From: Gari tellinella
Lineage: Eukaryota; Mollusca; Bivalvia; Cardiida; Psammobiidae
NCBI GenBank assembly: GCA_922989275.2
Contig: OV277861.1
Coordinates: forward strand, 17,446,540 to 17,510,539
Direction of reading: 5' to 3'
Length of the DNA stretch: 64,000 bases
The notes beneath the pieces are model-generated. The model did no database searches and was not told where the DNA came from. It saw only the letters and a list, made by a program, of their open reading frames with translations. This document shows positions 9,007 through 19,526 of the stretch, piece after piece. A program made the translations under genes and the position numbers. Every line of letters starts with the position of its first letter. Position 1 is the first letter of the stretch.

Positions 9007-9511
9007 ACCCTATCACATCTCATCACATAACTTCTAACATTTTTGTTCGATTTCTTTCAAATTTGGAGATTTTTAGGCAATTTTTGTTTGATTTCTTCCA
9101 AATTTGGAGATGACTTGGCCATTGGTTTACTTTACAGATTCTGATAACTTTTACACCTGTTCATGTCCTGTAGGCGAAACTCGAGGAAATTATCAAAATG
9201 TGAAATTTCTGAGATTTCACTAAAAAATTTAAATCCATTGAATTCTACATTTTAATGTTCTTAGAGATGTTATTATGGATACAATTGAACATTGAAAGGT
9301 AAAACATTGTTTTTACCAACAAGACGCATCTCTAAGAACAGTACAGTGCAAAATTCAATGGATTTGAAAATTTGGGTGAATTCTCAGAAATCTCACATTT
9401 TGATAAAAAGATTTAGAATCTGTAGAGTAAACCTTTGGCCAAAACGTCTCCAAATTTGAAAGAAATCAAACAAAAATATTGGAAGTTATGTGATGAGAAG
9501 TGATAGGGTCA
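9007..9511. mobile_element. Long fold-back element with about 150-200 bp inverted arms
   Basis: It starts GACCCTATCACATCTCATC and ends GATGAGAAGTGATAGGGTC. Inverted arms include ACATAACTTC / GAAGTTATGT, TTTCTTTCAAATTTGGAGA / TCTCCAAATTTGAAAGAAA, GTTTACTTTACAG / CTGTAGAGTAAAC and CATTGAATTCTAC / GAATTTTGCACTG. No open frame. Confidence 0.75.
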
Positions 9512-9584
9512 ATGTCTTTGCCAACATCAAAAGTCCCTAATTACAGACACTCAACGGAAGGCTTGTTGTCATAGTTTTACCCAT

Positions 9585-9894
9585 TAACCCCTAGTAATAC
9601 AGTGCTCCCTCCCTAAACTAAACACTAATGGGTTAAGGAATGAATTAAAAGCGCAAAAAATATTTATCTATGGCCGTATAGGGTAAACAGATATTCGTTT
9701 TAAAGGAAGATGATTACTTAAAGCTGGTTGAAAGTAAAGCAGATTGTGCTTTACTTTCAGCCTGCTTTAAAACTATTATCTGCTAGGATATAGAAAATAT
9801 TTCTTATGATACATATTCATGACTGTAGTGGAGGAATAAATTATCGGCGTCAAAAGGCATATTTATGGGGTAATGGGTTAAAGGATTGAACCAA
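9585..9894. mobile_element. Family A MITE mosaic
   Basis: Family A arms (CCATTAACCCCTAGTAATAC at the left, GGGGTAATGGGTTAAAGG at the right) surround the hairpin TTAAAGCTGGTTGAAAG. TACAGTGCTCCCTCCCT near 9600 is the end of another element type (as at 5956-6284). Confidence 0.65.
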
Positions 9895-11165
9895 TTAACC
9901 CATTATCCCTAGTCTATTTCTAGTATTGAAGATAACCGGTTGACCACTTAAAGCAGGTTTAAAGTAAAGCAGAATGCTTTACTTTCAGTCTTCTTAAAGC
10001 AACCATCTGCTTGGAACTTAACTCGACTTGATCCTGAGTTTATTTGTCATCTGCTGCGGGATTAGTCCCAGTAGCTGGGGTAGGCAGCAGGCGGCTAGAG
10101 CGTCTAACCCCTGATTTCCACGCTCCTCTGTTCTGTGGGTCTGTGGCTCCCATGCCACAGGTGTGCAAGTCATCCTTAACACAGTCTGACCACGATTTTC
10201 TTGGTCTCCCTCTACCTCTGGCACCAGGAATGGCCATCTTCGTGATTGAGTTGGTGCAAGAAGTGGCACGCTCAACATGCCCATACCACCTCAGACGTCT
10301 GGCTCTCAGTGATGCCATGACTTCTTGTATCCCTAGTTTACCATACAGCGTGTCAGTGTCGACTCCGTTGTCAGGTTTGACGCCGCAGATCCAGCGGGCC
10401 ATTGCTCTGTCATTTCTATGTAGTTGTTGTAGGTCTGGAGTAGATGGTGCCCACGCTTCACTACCATGTAACATGGCAGAACGAACACACGCATTGAACA
10501 CTTTGCCACTGGTTTTAAGGGAAACATGCTTTGACGTCAGTATTGGCAGGAGCTTTTTAAACTTTCCCCAGGCAGTGCAGCATCTGGTGATGATGGCAAG
10601 TTCGCAGCCTCCCCCTGCACATAGCATGTCTCCCAGATAGCAGAAGCTGGCCTCAACATCAAGCTGTGAGCCATCAACCACCACCAGGGTAACTGGTCTT
10701 CCATCAATTGGACGTGCCTGGTCCAGGCATCTTGGACATACATAGTGTAGGATTCTGGTGATTCTTCCGTTGATGCCACTGCACTTCTTGTGCACCCACA
10801 GTTTGCACTGGGTGCACTCAATCGAGTTTACTCCGACTCCACTCCTACATACTGCACAGGGATGTGCCCCGCAGTCACGCAGAAGATTCAGACCTGGACC
10901 GGTGATCAAGAACTTTGTCTTCTTCATATTGACCCTCAGCCCCCTGCTTTCCATACCATCCTTCCAACCTTTCAGTCTGGAGAGACACTCCTCCAGTGAG
11001 TCCGCGATCACAGCAAGGTCATCAGCGTAGAGGAGCTCCCATGGAACCCGACACAGGGATATAGAAAATACTTCTTATGGTATATATATTCTTGAATGTA
11101 TAAATTGGAACTATTTGCTTCAGTGGAGGAATAAATTCTTGACGTAAAAAGGAGTAATAGGTTAA
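9895..11165. mobile_element. Family A MITE split by a reverse-transcriptase fragment
   Basis: The left half runs from TTAACCCATTATCCCTAG to AACCATCTGCT (10012). The right half resumes ATATAGAAAATACTTCTTAT near 11058 and ends TAATAGGTTAA (11162-11165). The non-LTR fragment sits between, so it arrived later. Confidence 0.75.
10040..11052 (-). pseudogene. Non-LTR retrotransposon reverse transcriptase, C-terminal part (5'-truncated)
   Basis: The reverse strand is open for about 335 codons from the truncation point to TGA near 10040. It begins ELLYADDLAVIADSLEECL, which contains the YADD catalytic box of reverse transcriptase, then the NMKKTKFLI palm strand. A PHD-like zinc finger follows (CAVC...CTQCKLWVHKKCSGI...CPRC). 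The LINE-type C-terminal stretch includes CYLGDMLCAGGG, GSEAWAPS and RLRWYGHVER. N-terminal RT motifs and endonuclease are absent, as in a 5'-truncated insertion. An AATAAA lies near the 3' end. It still has no internal stop, so the insertion may be fairly young. Confidence 0.85.
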
Positions 11166-11685
11166 AGGTCCAAGGCACAAGTGATGCTTGTAGACAAAGA
11201 TGGGTAATGGAGGTATAGTGCTAGAAAAGGTTACTGAAAACAAACCCAACTCAGTGTTATAGCTTTTACATAGTCATTTTATTAGCTTCATCAAGATACC
11301 AAATGATCATGACAAACATCAGATTTTGCGAACAGATGATGAAATATTGATGACATGATGACTGTGAGCTGATACCATGTGATTATGACATTTGATGACT
11401 TATGACACGGTATGACATGCCAATGTAATAATGATACACATCCAATGAACGTCCATTTACCATAACTCACCTAGCAAAACTCAACGGTAAACACTTCCAT
11501 TGCTCAAGACTGTAATAACAAAATAAATATACTGAATTGATTTGTGTAAGGTGATTGATCAGTTCCAATTATTTTAAATAAAACATAGAGTTGAAATTCA
11601 CTTGTACATGTAGTTTGGATACAATTAAGATGCATTATTATCTCAATTTTCAAGTACAGGTTTGATTTTAAAATGTATTTTGCAA

Positions 11686-11836
11686 AGTGACAAACAGTGC
11701 AGATCCTGACCAGAGGGCTCCTGTAGGAGCCCTCTGATCAGGCTCTACACTGTTTGCATAAGACAAGTTTACACTTCATAGATACATTGTTTGTAAATGA
11801 TGAGTATACTCGTCACAAGGATTGAATATGTTAAAG
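11686..11836. mobile_element. Family B palindromic MITE, partial
   Basis: ACAAACAGTGCAGATCCTGA pairs with TCAGGCTCTACACTGTTTG across AGGGCTCCTGTAGGAGCCCT. The right arm follows with GACAAGTTTACACTTCATAG. Confidence 0.75.
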
Positions 11837-12096
11837 GTTGTTATAGATGATCAGATCTATTCAGTATGGGTGTGGTTATAAATGCCTGAAACCATGGTTA
11901 CCAGAACTGAGCAATGCAAGTCTTCACAGGTAACATTCTCCCCATTGAGTTAAAAACAAAGAAATAACAATACAATGTATAGATATATTCTCTTACAAAA
12001 TATTTAACTCAAAAACAACTTTTTACATGTTTAATCAAATCAAGAAAGATATGCACATTTGTTTGAGACAATAAAAATCCAGTCTGCACTAGTCCA

Positions 12097-12400
12097 TTAA
12101 CCCATTACCCCATAGCCTGTTTCTAGAAGTTAAGATATGTGACCTATTAAAGCAGGTTGAAAGTAAAGCAGAAAGCGCCCTAGGGCACATTCTGCTTTAC
12201 TTTCAACCTGCTTTAAGTTACAGAAAGCGCCCTAGGGCACATTCTGCTTTACTTTCAACCTGCTTTAAGTTACTATCTGCTCGGATATAGAAAATATTTC
12301 TTATGGTACATATTCATGACAGTATAAAATGGAACTATTTTCGTTGGCGGATGAATGAAATGAATGCGCTAAAAGTCGCTTCTATAAGGGAAAGGGTTAA
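12097..12400. mobile_element. Family A MITE with duplicated hairpin arm
   Basis: TTAACCCATTACCCCATAG (12097) to AAGGGAAAGGGTTAA (12400). The 52-bp half-hairpin (CAGAAAGCGCCCTAGGGCAC to GCTTTAAGTTA) is repeated in tandem at 12169-12220 and 12221-12272. Confidence 0.82.
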
Positions 12401-12526
12401 AAGTCATTTATGGTAAAACTTGTATTTAGCAGTCACTCAAAGGAAAATTAATTGTGGCAGCTAAATGTAACACAAAAGTACTGTAGAATAGGAGCTTTCT
12501 GCATCACTTTTGTTATGCACTATCTT

Positions 12527-12700
12527 GCTACCCCATAGCCTGTTTCTAGTTTTAAAGACAGATGATCATTCAAAGCAGGTTGAAAGTAAAGCAGAATGCG
12601 CCTGAAGGCGCATTCTGCTTTACTCTCAGCCAGCTTTAGGCTACCCATCTTTTAGGAAACAGAATATATTTCTTATATAGCATATCTTCTTGTTTCTTTT
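12527..12700. mobile_element. Family A MITE, right end lost
   Basis: CTACCCCATAGCCTGTTTC at the left, then the hairpin AAGCAGGTTGAAAGTAAAGC with complement around GCGCCTGAAGGCGC. The right arm fades near 12700. Confidence 0.7.
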
Positions 12701-12835
12701 AGTGACCACAATACACAGGTTTACTGTAATACATAGATGTAAAAGAAGTTCCATAAAAACTGCTTTAAAATGTTCTCATGCATGAAATGTATTATTTTAT
12801 CGATTCTCATTATTATAATTATAAAATTAAAAATG

Positions 12836-12926
12836 ATTTCGAAATATTTTAAATAGTAAAAGTACATGCATCTTTGATTGATTTCGAAATATTTTAAATG
12901 GTAAAAGTACATGCATCTTTGATTAT
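12836..12926 (+). repeat. 45-bp tandem duplication
   Basis: GATTTCGAAATATTTTAAAT, one variable base region, then GTAAAAGTACATGCATCTTT occurs twice in a row with a single difference. Confidence 0.85.
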
Positions 12927-13115
12927 ATAGTGTAAAGTCTTGTGCTAAAATGTTTAAACGCTTCCAGATCAACTGAAGATAAAATTCCATTCTTGAAAAG
13001 TTGTGTAAAATAATAAACCACTCTCACCCCACTGTCTACCATACATCTGATGGACAATGCCAAGATATGTTAACAATGACCAATACATAATCATCATGAA
13101 GCCAGATTACATACA

Positions 13116-13199
13116 GGGCAGGTATAAACTGCACCATCTTTAGGGCAGGTATAAAACTGCACTATCTCTAGGGCAGGTATAAAACTCCACCATCTCTCA
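13116..13199 (+). repeat. About 28-bp tandem repeat, three units
   Basis: Units begin GGGCAGGTATAAA and end CACCATCT or CACTATCT plus TTA/CTA; three consecutive imperfect copies. Confidence 0.75.
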
Positions 13200-13367
13200 G
13201 GATGAAGATGGAACAATTTTGCACCGACTCCTAATAAAATATAAGAACATGTCTTTGGCACGGCCAAGTCTACAAGACTAAATAAAAGTTTCACTTGTAC
13301 AATAAAAAGTGAGTACAGCTTATACAAACGATTATAGAACTTCCCTTAGAGATACATACAAACAACA

Positions 13368-13563
13368 ACAGCTCCAAATGAGGGGAGTATCTCAAATATT
13401 AAAATCTGTATCTCTCCTCTAAACCCTATGTTGTCACTACTCATTAGAATCGTCTCTTTGAGACGATTCTAATGAGTAGTCACAACATAGGATTTGGTGA
13501 GGACATAAAGCAGAAAATGTTGGAAGTCAAGTTATAGTTTAATCCCTCTTATCTGGAGTCCTT
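13368..13563. mobile_element. Family D fold-back element
   Basis: AGCTCCAAATGAGGGGAG at the left and CCCTCTTATCTGGAGTCCT at the right are inverted. The core CTACTCATTAGAATCGTCTC pairs with its complement around TTTGA. Confidence 0.8.
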
Positions 13564-13631
13564 AACAAGATACACATGTAACAAAACCATCCTTTCTATA
13601 AACAACTTGATTTAATTTAAGGTGCATGGCA

Positions 13632-13742
13632 ATCCCTTATAACAGGCGACTCCTAATGCAGGACAGATTTAATGCAGAAAGCTCCTTCAGGATTTTTCTG
13701 CATAACCATGTTTTGCATTGAGCTGGCGCCTGTCGTTAGAGA
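13632..13742. mobile_element. Family E-like hairpin
   Basis: CCTTATAACAGGCGACTCC, AATGCAGAAAGCTCCTTCAG and AGCTGGCGCCTGTCGTTAGA follow the arm order of family E with a diverged stem. Confidence 0.5.
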
Positions 13743-13946
13743 GTGTCTATACAGCTTATATTTTGATTTTTGATACGATACCACAAATTAAAAATAACTT
13801 TATATTTCTAAAAATACAAAAGTACTTGTGTTCTGTCATTTATTCTTGGAATTTGGAAAATATTTGCAAACGGTTTCAATCTAGATTAGATGCATAGTAA
13901 CTATGTGTCCCAGCTGCATCCAAACTGTCAGACAATCTAATGATTA

Positions 13947-14145
13947 CAGTATAACCTCTCTTTTACTGCCATTTAATTGCATTAATTATTAGCCAATTAT
14001 GACAGGTGACAGCTTAAAGCAAGGTGATAGTGAAACAGAAAGCTCCTTTAGGAGGTTTCTGTTTCACTGTAACCTTGCTTTAAGCTGTCTTTTATACAAG
14101 AAATTAACCTTCATTTTAGTGGTCGAAATAGAGAGGTTTTATGGT
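13947..14145. mobile_element. Family E element
   Basis: TACAGTATAACCTCTCTTTT at the left and AGTGGTCGAAATAGAGAGG at the right. The central stem AGCTTAAAGCAAGGTGATAG pairs with its complement across CTCCTTTAGGAGG. Confidence 0.75.
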
Positions 14146-14285
14146 AGTTTCAAAAGAAAATGGCAAAGAAATAAAATCTTATAATTGCTGCGGATGATAT
14201 ATTGTGCAGATAAAACAGTTTAAAAGTTTATTTGGTTAAAAATTGTGTATGAATGAGGAACTGTTTCAAATGATCATTGACAATA

Positions 14286-14741
14286 CAGTCAAACCTCTCT
14301 ATAACTACCACTAAAACGAACGCTAATTGATCGATATAAAAGCAGGTGAGAGCTTAACCCTTTGAACCCTAGTCCCGCCTATAGGCGTCCTTTTCAAAAA
14401 GTGAACATGCAAATAGTACACTTGTCCTATGCAAACAGTGAAGACCCAGATTAGAGGGCTCCGAAAGGAGCCCTCTGATCAGGGTCTTCACTGTTTGTCA
14501 TAATGTCAAACATTGACAAAAACAACCCTTAAAAGTCAGAAATGGACTAGACTAAAATGGAAACTTGAATTGTCCATTTAAAGTTTCAGGGAGGAAAGAG
14601 TTAAAGCAAGGCCACAGTAAAACAGAAAGCTCCTAAAGGAGCTTTCTGTTATACTGACTGACACCTTGCTATAGGCAGTCACCTGCCCTTAACACCTTAA
14701 AATTAACATTATTTAGTGTCCATAATAGAGAGATTTTACTG
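14286..14741. mobile_element. Family E element containing a family B insertion
   Basis: The left end is TACAGTCAAACCTCTCTATA and the right end AATAGAGAGATTTTACTGTA with TA outside. The left stem of its hairpin (GTGAGAGC|TTAA|AGCAAGG) is interrupted by the family B copy at 14354-14604. Confidence 0.82.
14354..14604. mobile_element. Family B MITE inserted at TTAA inside family E
   Basis: TTAA 14354-14357 then CCCTTTGAACCCTAGTCCCG; it ends AAGTTTCAGGGAGGAAAGAG and TTAA 14601-14604. The hairpin AGAGGGCTCCGAAAGGAGCC is central. Confidence 0.87.
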
Positions 14742-14883
14742 TATTACCGGCATAATCTCAGACCTTTCACATTAGATGCCCCCCTTAACAACAACATTAC
14801 ACAACATACTCAGATACAGTAAACCCTGGGTACAGTAGCCACTCTTTAAACAAACATGCCAATCTATAAATACACATTACTTC

Positions 14884-16077
14884 TTAACCCTACACCTCAT
14901 AAATATGCCTTTTTATTCCTCCACTGAAGAAAATAGTTCCAATTTATACAGTTATGAACATGTACCGTAAGAAATATTTCTTATACAGTCAAGTCCGGTT
15001 AGTCTGCGCGTCCGGTAAAGCTGCGCATCAACAAACAGGTTAACTTCCGGCTGTCATATGCTCACGGAAACCACGTTTTACTTGGGAAATGACAGCCGAA
15101 TTAATCGGAACTGGTAAAAAATCACCCTAGGTTAAGCTAAGTATTTCAGATATGTAAAAAAACCGAGTATTATTCGTAAAAATACCTTATATTTAGTGAT
15201 CCATTGTATTTTACCTCATTAAATATTCATGAGACATTGACCTAGTTTCCACAAGCCATCTCGGCCGATTCGGCTGCCAAATGCATTTTAACAAACCAAA
15301 TAAAAAGTAAATAATTACCTTTTATGGTTGTCAGATGATTTCATAAATAACTATCAGCCATAAAGATTTGTTATTACCATGCTGTCATAAGCCCTAAATC
15401 CTCGTCACATAGTTGACATGAATGCAGACGCTGCAAGATATGCTAATTGCATCCATTTTGTGACGTCATTCTAAAAGGCGCGAGACACCTGTCATGGGGA
15501 ACACAAACTATTTTGAGTAAAAATACTTGATCCATTTTTTTGCATGTCTGAAATTTTTGGGATCTAAATAATGCCTAAATCTAAACCTAAATATTGATAA
15601 TTTATATAAAGCAACTAACACCGGAACCCCCTTAAGTTTAATAATGCTATTAAAAACCATATCTGGACAATATAACCACTAAACCCCCCACTTGAGCCTC
15701 TTCAGTGACAAGCGTCTCTACTGCGCAGACTTACCGGACATGTAAACAGTTGCTAGATGGGTGGGATGGGTAAATGTTGCGTTCACTAGAAAGGAAATTA
15801 ATACATTATTTCTTAAATCTTTCTATTTCAGTTGAAAGATAAATGTTTATTCTTTCTTCTGATATACAGGTTTCCATACGATTATCCGCTTTATAGCTGA
15901 AAACTTTAACATGAAAGCTTAAGTGCGCAGCATTACCGGACAGCACCGTATATCCTAGCAGATAGTAGCTTAAAGTAGGTTGAATGTGCTTTAAGTTGCA
16001 TTCTGCTTAACTTTCAACCTGCTTTAAGTGGCTACCTGTCTTCAAAACTAAAAACAAATTATGGGGTTATGGGTTAA
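14884..16077. mobile_element. Family A MITE split by a 963-bp element
   Basis: TTAACCCTACACCTCATAAA (14884) to GGGTTATGGGTTAA (16077). It is interrupted at TA within TTCTTATA|TCCTAGC by the element at 14986-15948. Confidence 0.82.
14986..15948. mobile_element. Pogo/mariner-type element with TA duplication, no ORF
   Basis: The left end CAGTCAAGTCCGGTTAGTC with TGCGCG, and the right end TGCGCAGCATTACCGGACAG then CACCG, are inverted around GTCCGGT and CTGCGC. TA flanks both ends and the host family A sequence closes up when it is removed. GTCCGGTAAGTCTGCGC-type repeats also occur inside near 15722-15745. Confidence 0.7.
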
Positions 16078-16496
16078 TGCTGGATGAGAAAAAAGTGGAA
16101 AGTTCCTTTAAGAGCTTTCTACATTACTTCTGTCCTTCATTAAGCTATTAAGACTGCATATTCATTTTCCTTAGAGAGGTCACTGTACACAAGTTTAACT
16201 GTTTACTGAAATGGCACATTTTAATGATTTTGAATCAATATCAGACTGATAACAGTGCAGCATTCATACCTTTTTCAACACTGTACAATAAAAGAGTGCT
16301 TGGCCAATCAGAAATGACATTGCATAACCCATTTTAAAGATTTAACCAACCAATCAGACAAAGCCTTAAATAGATGGTGTTCAATAACTGTGTTATAAAT
16401 TTGGTTCTTAAAATTTTCCCTAAAGTTGAATACAATATCCTATTGAGATATAGTATTACAGTGAGTAAAATATAAACATTATTTTACAATCCTGTA

Positions 16497-16740
16497 TTAA
16501 CCCTTTATTCAATAGATAAGCCTTTTTATGCATTTAACTAATTCTTCCACTAAAGAAAATAGTTCCATTTTAATGCAGTTATGAATGTCACATAAGTAAT
16601 AGTTCTTATATCCTAGCAGATCGTAGCTTGAAACAGGCTGAAAATAACACATAATGTACCTTAAGGTGCATTCAGCTTTACTTTTAACCTGCTTTAAGTG
16701 GTCACCTATCTTCAAAACTAGAAAAAGGGTAAAGGTTTAA
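16497..16740. mobile_element. Family A MITE, diverged
   Basis: TTAACCCTTTATTCAATAG, ATCCTAGCAGATCGTAGCTT and TTTTAACCTGCTTTAAGTGG are in family A order. Confidence 0.7.
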
Positions 16741-16771
16741 ATGGTTATTCGAAAGAAGACAAATTAGAATT

Positions 16772-16875
16772 CTTTAAAACAGGTGGTAGCTAAATGCAAA
16801 ACAAATGTAAAGCAGAAAGCTCCATTAGGAGCTTATGCTTTACATTTGATCTGCTTTAAGCAGTCACTTGTCTTT
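16772..16875. mobile_element. Family E-like hairpin
   Basis: CAAATGTAAAGCAGAAAGC pairs with GCTTATGCTTTACATTTG across TCCATTAGGAG, flanked by ACAGGTGGTAGC and GCAGTCACTTGTC. Confidence 0.65.
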
Positions 16876-17005
16876 AGAAATGGTATTTTTCTTCAAAATA
16901 TGGCCAGCCAATACATGGTGAACTGTATATCAAATAGTTAAATATTGAAATTCCTTCACAGAATGGCTGCATGACACAGTCATGTTCACCTATTTTTTTC
17001 AAATA

Positions 17006-17250
17006 TTAACCCATTACCCCATAAATACGCTTTTAAACTATTCCTCCATTTAAGAAAAAAGTTCCAACTACAAAATGTAATAATCTTAGTAACTTACTAT
17101 TGTGTACTATTAATAATATTTTCTTTATCCTAGCAGATAACTTAAAGCAGGCTGAAAGTAAAGCAGAAAGCGCCTTAGGGCGCATTCTGCTTTACTTTCA
17201 ACCTGCTTTAAGTGGTCACCTATCTAACAGGCTATGGGGTAATTGGTTAA
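17006..17250. mobile_element. Family A MITE, full length
   Basis: TTAACCCATTACCCCATAAA at 17006 and ATGGGGTAATTGGTTAA ending 17250. The hairpin AAAGCAGGCTGAAAGTAAAG pairs across CGCCTTAGGGCG. Confidence 0.85.
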
Positions 17251-18463
17251 ATCAACTGTTGAAATATTTATAGCACTCCTAACACACTCGCACACCATTA
17301 CGAAGCCCTGATTTGCATACATGTTACATGATAAAAGCAAGAAGACAAAATTATTCTCGCATTATTAGGTCCATTATGGGAATTGAAATAATCACAGTCA
17401 CTGTAGAAAGTCTGTCTACACGTATGTACACGTTTATGATTGTAAAACAAGTCCACCTGGCTTGTCGTCGCTACTACTTCTCGCTCTCTCCTAAATTCCT
17501 AAAGACGTTAACTGACTAGAGTATACATTGCTATGAATGAACAAGTATTTTTGTAGACACCTGTTTTATCCATGTAAATCAAAAATACATGGAAAGACAT
17601 ATAGACACATCTCTGTAACATAGACAATACATCATGGAGAGAAATTTTTTCATTTTTAAATGTTTCAATAGTGTTCATTCACTGTAACAAACATGAAAAT
17701 ACGCCCACTTCTGAAATAAAGCGGTCACAGTTATCTCCCTTTCTTGACAATTAATGATATGAGCAATGTCATAGAAAAGGGTTCCTGGACATTTCATACA
17801 GTCTATACATAGCTCCAGATCAAATATTTAAATACTAATATCCACATATCTCACTCAAACCCTATGTTGTGACTACTCATTAGAATCGTCTCTTTGAGAC
17901 GATTCTAATGAGTAGTCACAACATAGGGTTTCATGAATATTTTTAAAATAATGTATAATATAATTATGGAAGTTGGTCTGGATCTACACATTGTGAAATG
18001 TCCCGGAGCCTTCTTTCTCTTGCTGTGGCTCATATTATTATCTGTATTCTGTCAATAACACACTGTTATTTTCTACTTTGGTTTATTATGCATACACTCT
18101 ATGCCTGAATCACAAGTCCTGTCACTCTAACCTCCTCTCCAAGACAAGTCATCGGAGTAATCTCCCTTTGATTATTTAGACAGCTATATGCACATTGTCC
18201 CCCAGCCATGCATCCTGGCGTGCCTGTGGCTGAGTTTTTATTGCACAATACTACCACATATAGCTCGCTCACATGTGTTTTGTGTCACTGTGTGTTTGTG
18301 ACTGGTTGTGCACTATAGTGTTCCCCCACTATCACTGAGCCACACTATTCCCCTACACTATAGCTGTGCACTATAGTGTCCCCCAACACTCTAGGAATGA
18401 TACAGTGTAATTCTCAAGTATTACATTAGTATCACAATGAAAAACAAAATCAAACAATACAGT
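17251..18463. other. Teneurin 3' flank, possible 3' UTR
   Basis: Apart from the family D copy at 17811-17950 and two copies of TGCACTATAGTGT (near 18308 and 18367), I see no repeat or gene here. Being repeat-poor next to the teneurin stop, it may include the 3' UTR. TTTATT (AATAAA on the - strand) at about 18237 is a possible polyadenylation signal. This is inference only. Confidence 0.35.
17811..17950. mobile_element. Family D fold-back element with perfect core palindrome
   Basis: From AAACCCTATGTTGTGACTAC (17864) to its exact complement ending at 17933 the palindrome is perfect around CTCTTTGAG. Outer arms are partly decayed. Confidence 0.85.
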
Positions 18464-18655
18464 TAAACTTGCCCTAAGTGGCCAACAAAACGAAGACCAA
18501 TTAGCTGGCTATAAAACAGGTTGCAGCTTAATGCAGGACAAATATAAAGCAGAAAGCTTTCTGCTTTATTTTTGTCTGCATTAAGCAATAACCTTTGTTA
18601 GAAAGAACTGTAATTCTTCAAAGAATGGCCGCTTAACACAAGTTTGACTGTAATG
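18464..18655. mobile_element. Family E-type element (TTG variant) next to the teneurin stop
   Basis: TACAGTTAAACTTGCCCTAA at the left and AACACAAGTTTGACTGTAA at the right. The central stem is AAAGCAGAAAGCTTTCTGCTT. It ends 12 bp from the teneurin stop codon, hence probably in the 3' UTR. Confidence 0.7.
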
Positions 18656-18666
18656 TGCAACTTCCC

Positions 18667-19526
18667 TTATCTGTTGATCTTAGTAAACTTAATATTATTG
18701 CAGTCATCAGCAAGCTCAGGATAAGTTTCTGGATCTCGTATGAACTGGACGTCAAACCCCTCCGGGTAGTGGCCAGACAGGATTTCTTGTTTCTCCTGCT
18801 CCATCCAACTATGGTACGTTGGTAAACTGTTCTGGATCAGCCACTTTTCTCTCATCCATGCACGTTTTATACCGCGTTCCTTTGCATGCCGCAGAATACG
18901 CTGTCGCTCATGGTCATATGTACTACCATAGCGGACATTTATCACAGAATTATTGCCATGGAAACGAACATCAGTTTCTTTATATGAATGCATTCTATAC
19001 CCATCTGGGTGTGAAAGTCTATTTACAGTCACGTTGATACCGTTCTGGTACGCTACTGCTTTCCCATTTATACCTAACTCCCTCAACTCTTCGTCAACTT
19101 CGGAAGCATCCGGCTTCACAAAATAAAGCACATTTCTACCGTTTATTGTATATTTCAAATCTAGCACTTCAGAGTTGTTGAGGAAATGGCTAAGTTTTTG
19201 TGACCATTTCGGTGAGTCTTCTTGGAACGATAGCACAACATCATTACTCACAATGGACATGACCACGCCTTCTCCATAAATAGATTTTAGTGGATTAGGT
19301 TTGATAGGAATGAATTTAATAGTTGGTGAGACTTTAGATTTCGGTACAGTAGAAATGGAAAGCATGTTGTCCATGTCACGCTCGAATGTACACTCAAAAG
19401 CAGAAGATGTAGGTAGCAGGTTGTAGTTTTCAATATCACGAGACGGTCGAACTGTGCCGTCATAGCCGACATTGGGAGCCACGCTGTCCATGTCAAACCC
19501 AAGAAGCTTCAACCATTCTGTGGTGT
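18667..19526 (-). CDS. Teneurin last coding exon: Tox-GHH domain and TCAP-like C-terminus, stop
   Basis: 860 nt, entering in phase 1 after acceptor TTCCAG, with stop TAA at 18669-18667. It starts [17 protein letters not shown] and ends [19 protein letters not shown]. This is the Tox-GHH region, related to bacterial polymorphic-toxin nucleases. At the position where bacterial relatives have Gly-His-His before the YPELA block the sequence reads Gly-Phe-Asp, so nuclease activity is unlikely. The last 40 residues correspond to the teneurin C-terminal associated peptide of vertebrates, but the terminal Gly-basic-basic amidation signal is absent. Confidence 0.95.

Noticed and set aside
10044..10640. 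198-codon open frame on the + strand
   Set aside because: It is the antisense of the reverse transcriptase fragment, which has recognisable RT and finger motifs on the - strand; the + frame shows none.
11690..11760. Precursor of a conserved microRNA
   Set aside because: The hairpin belongs to family B, present in many copies here, so it is repeat-derived and not a single-copy miRNA gene.
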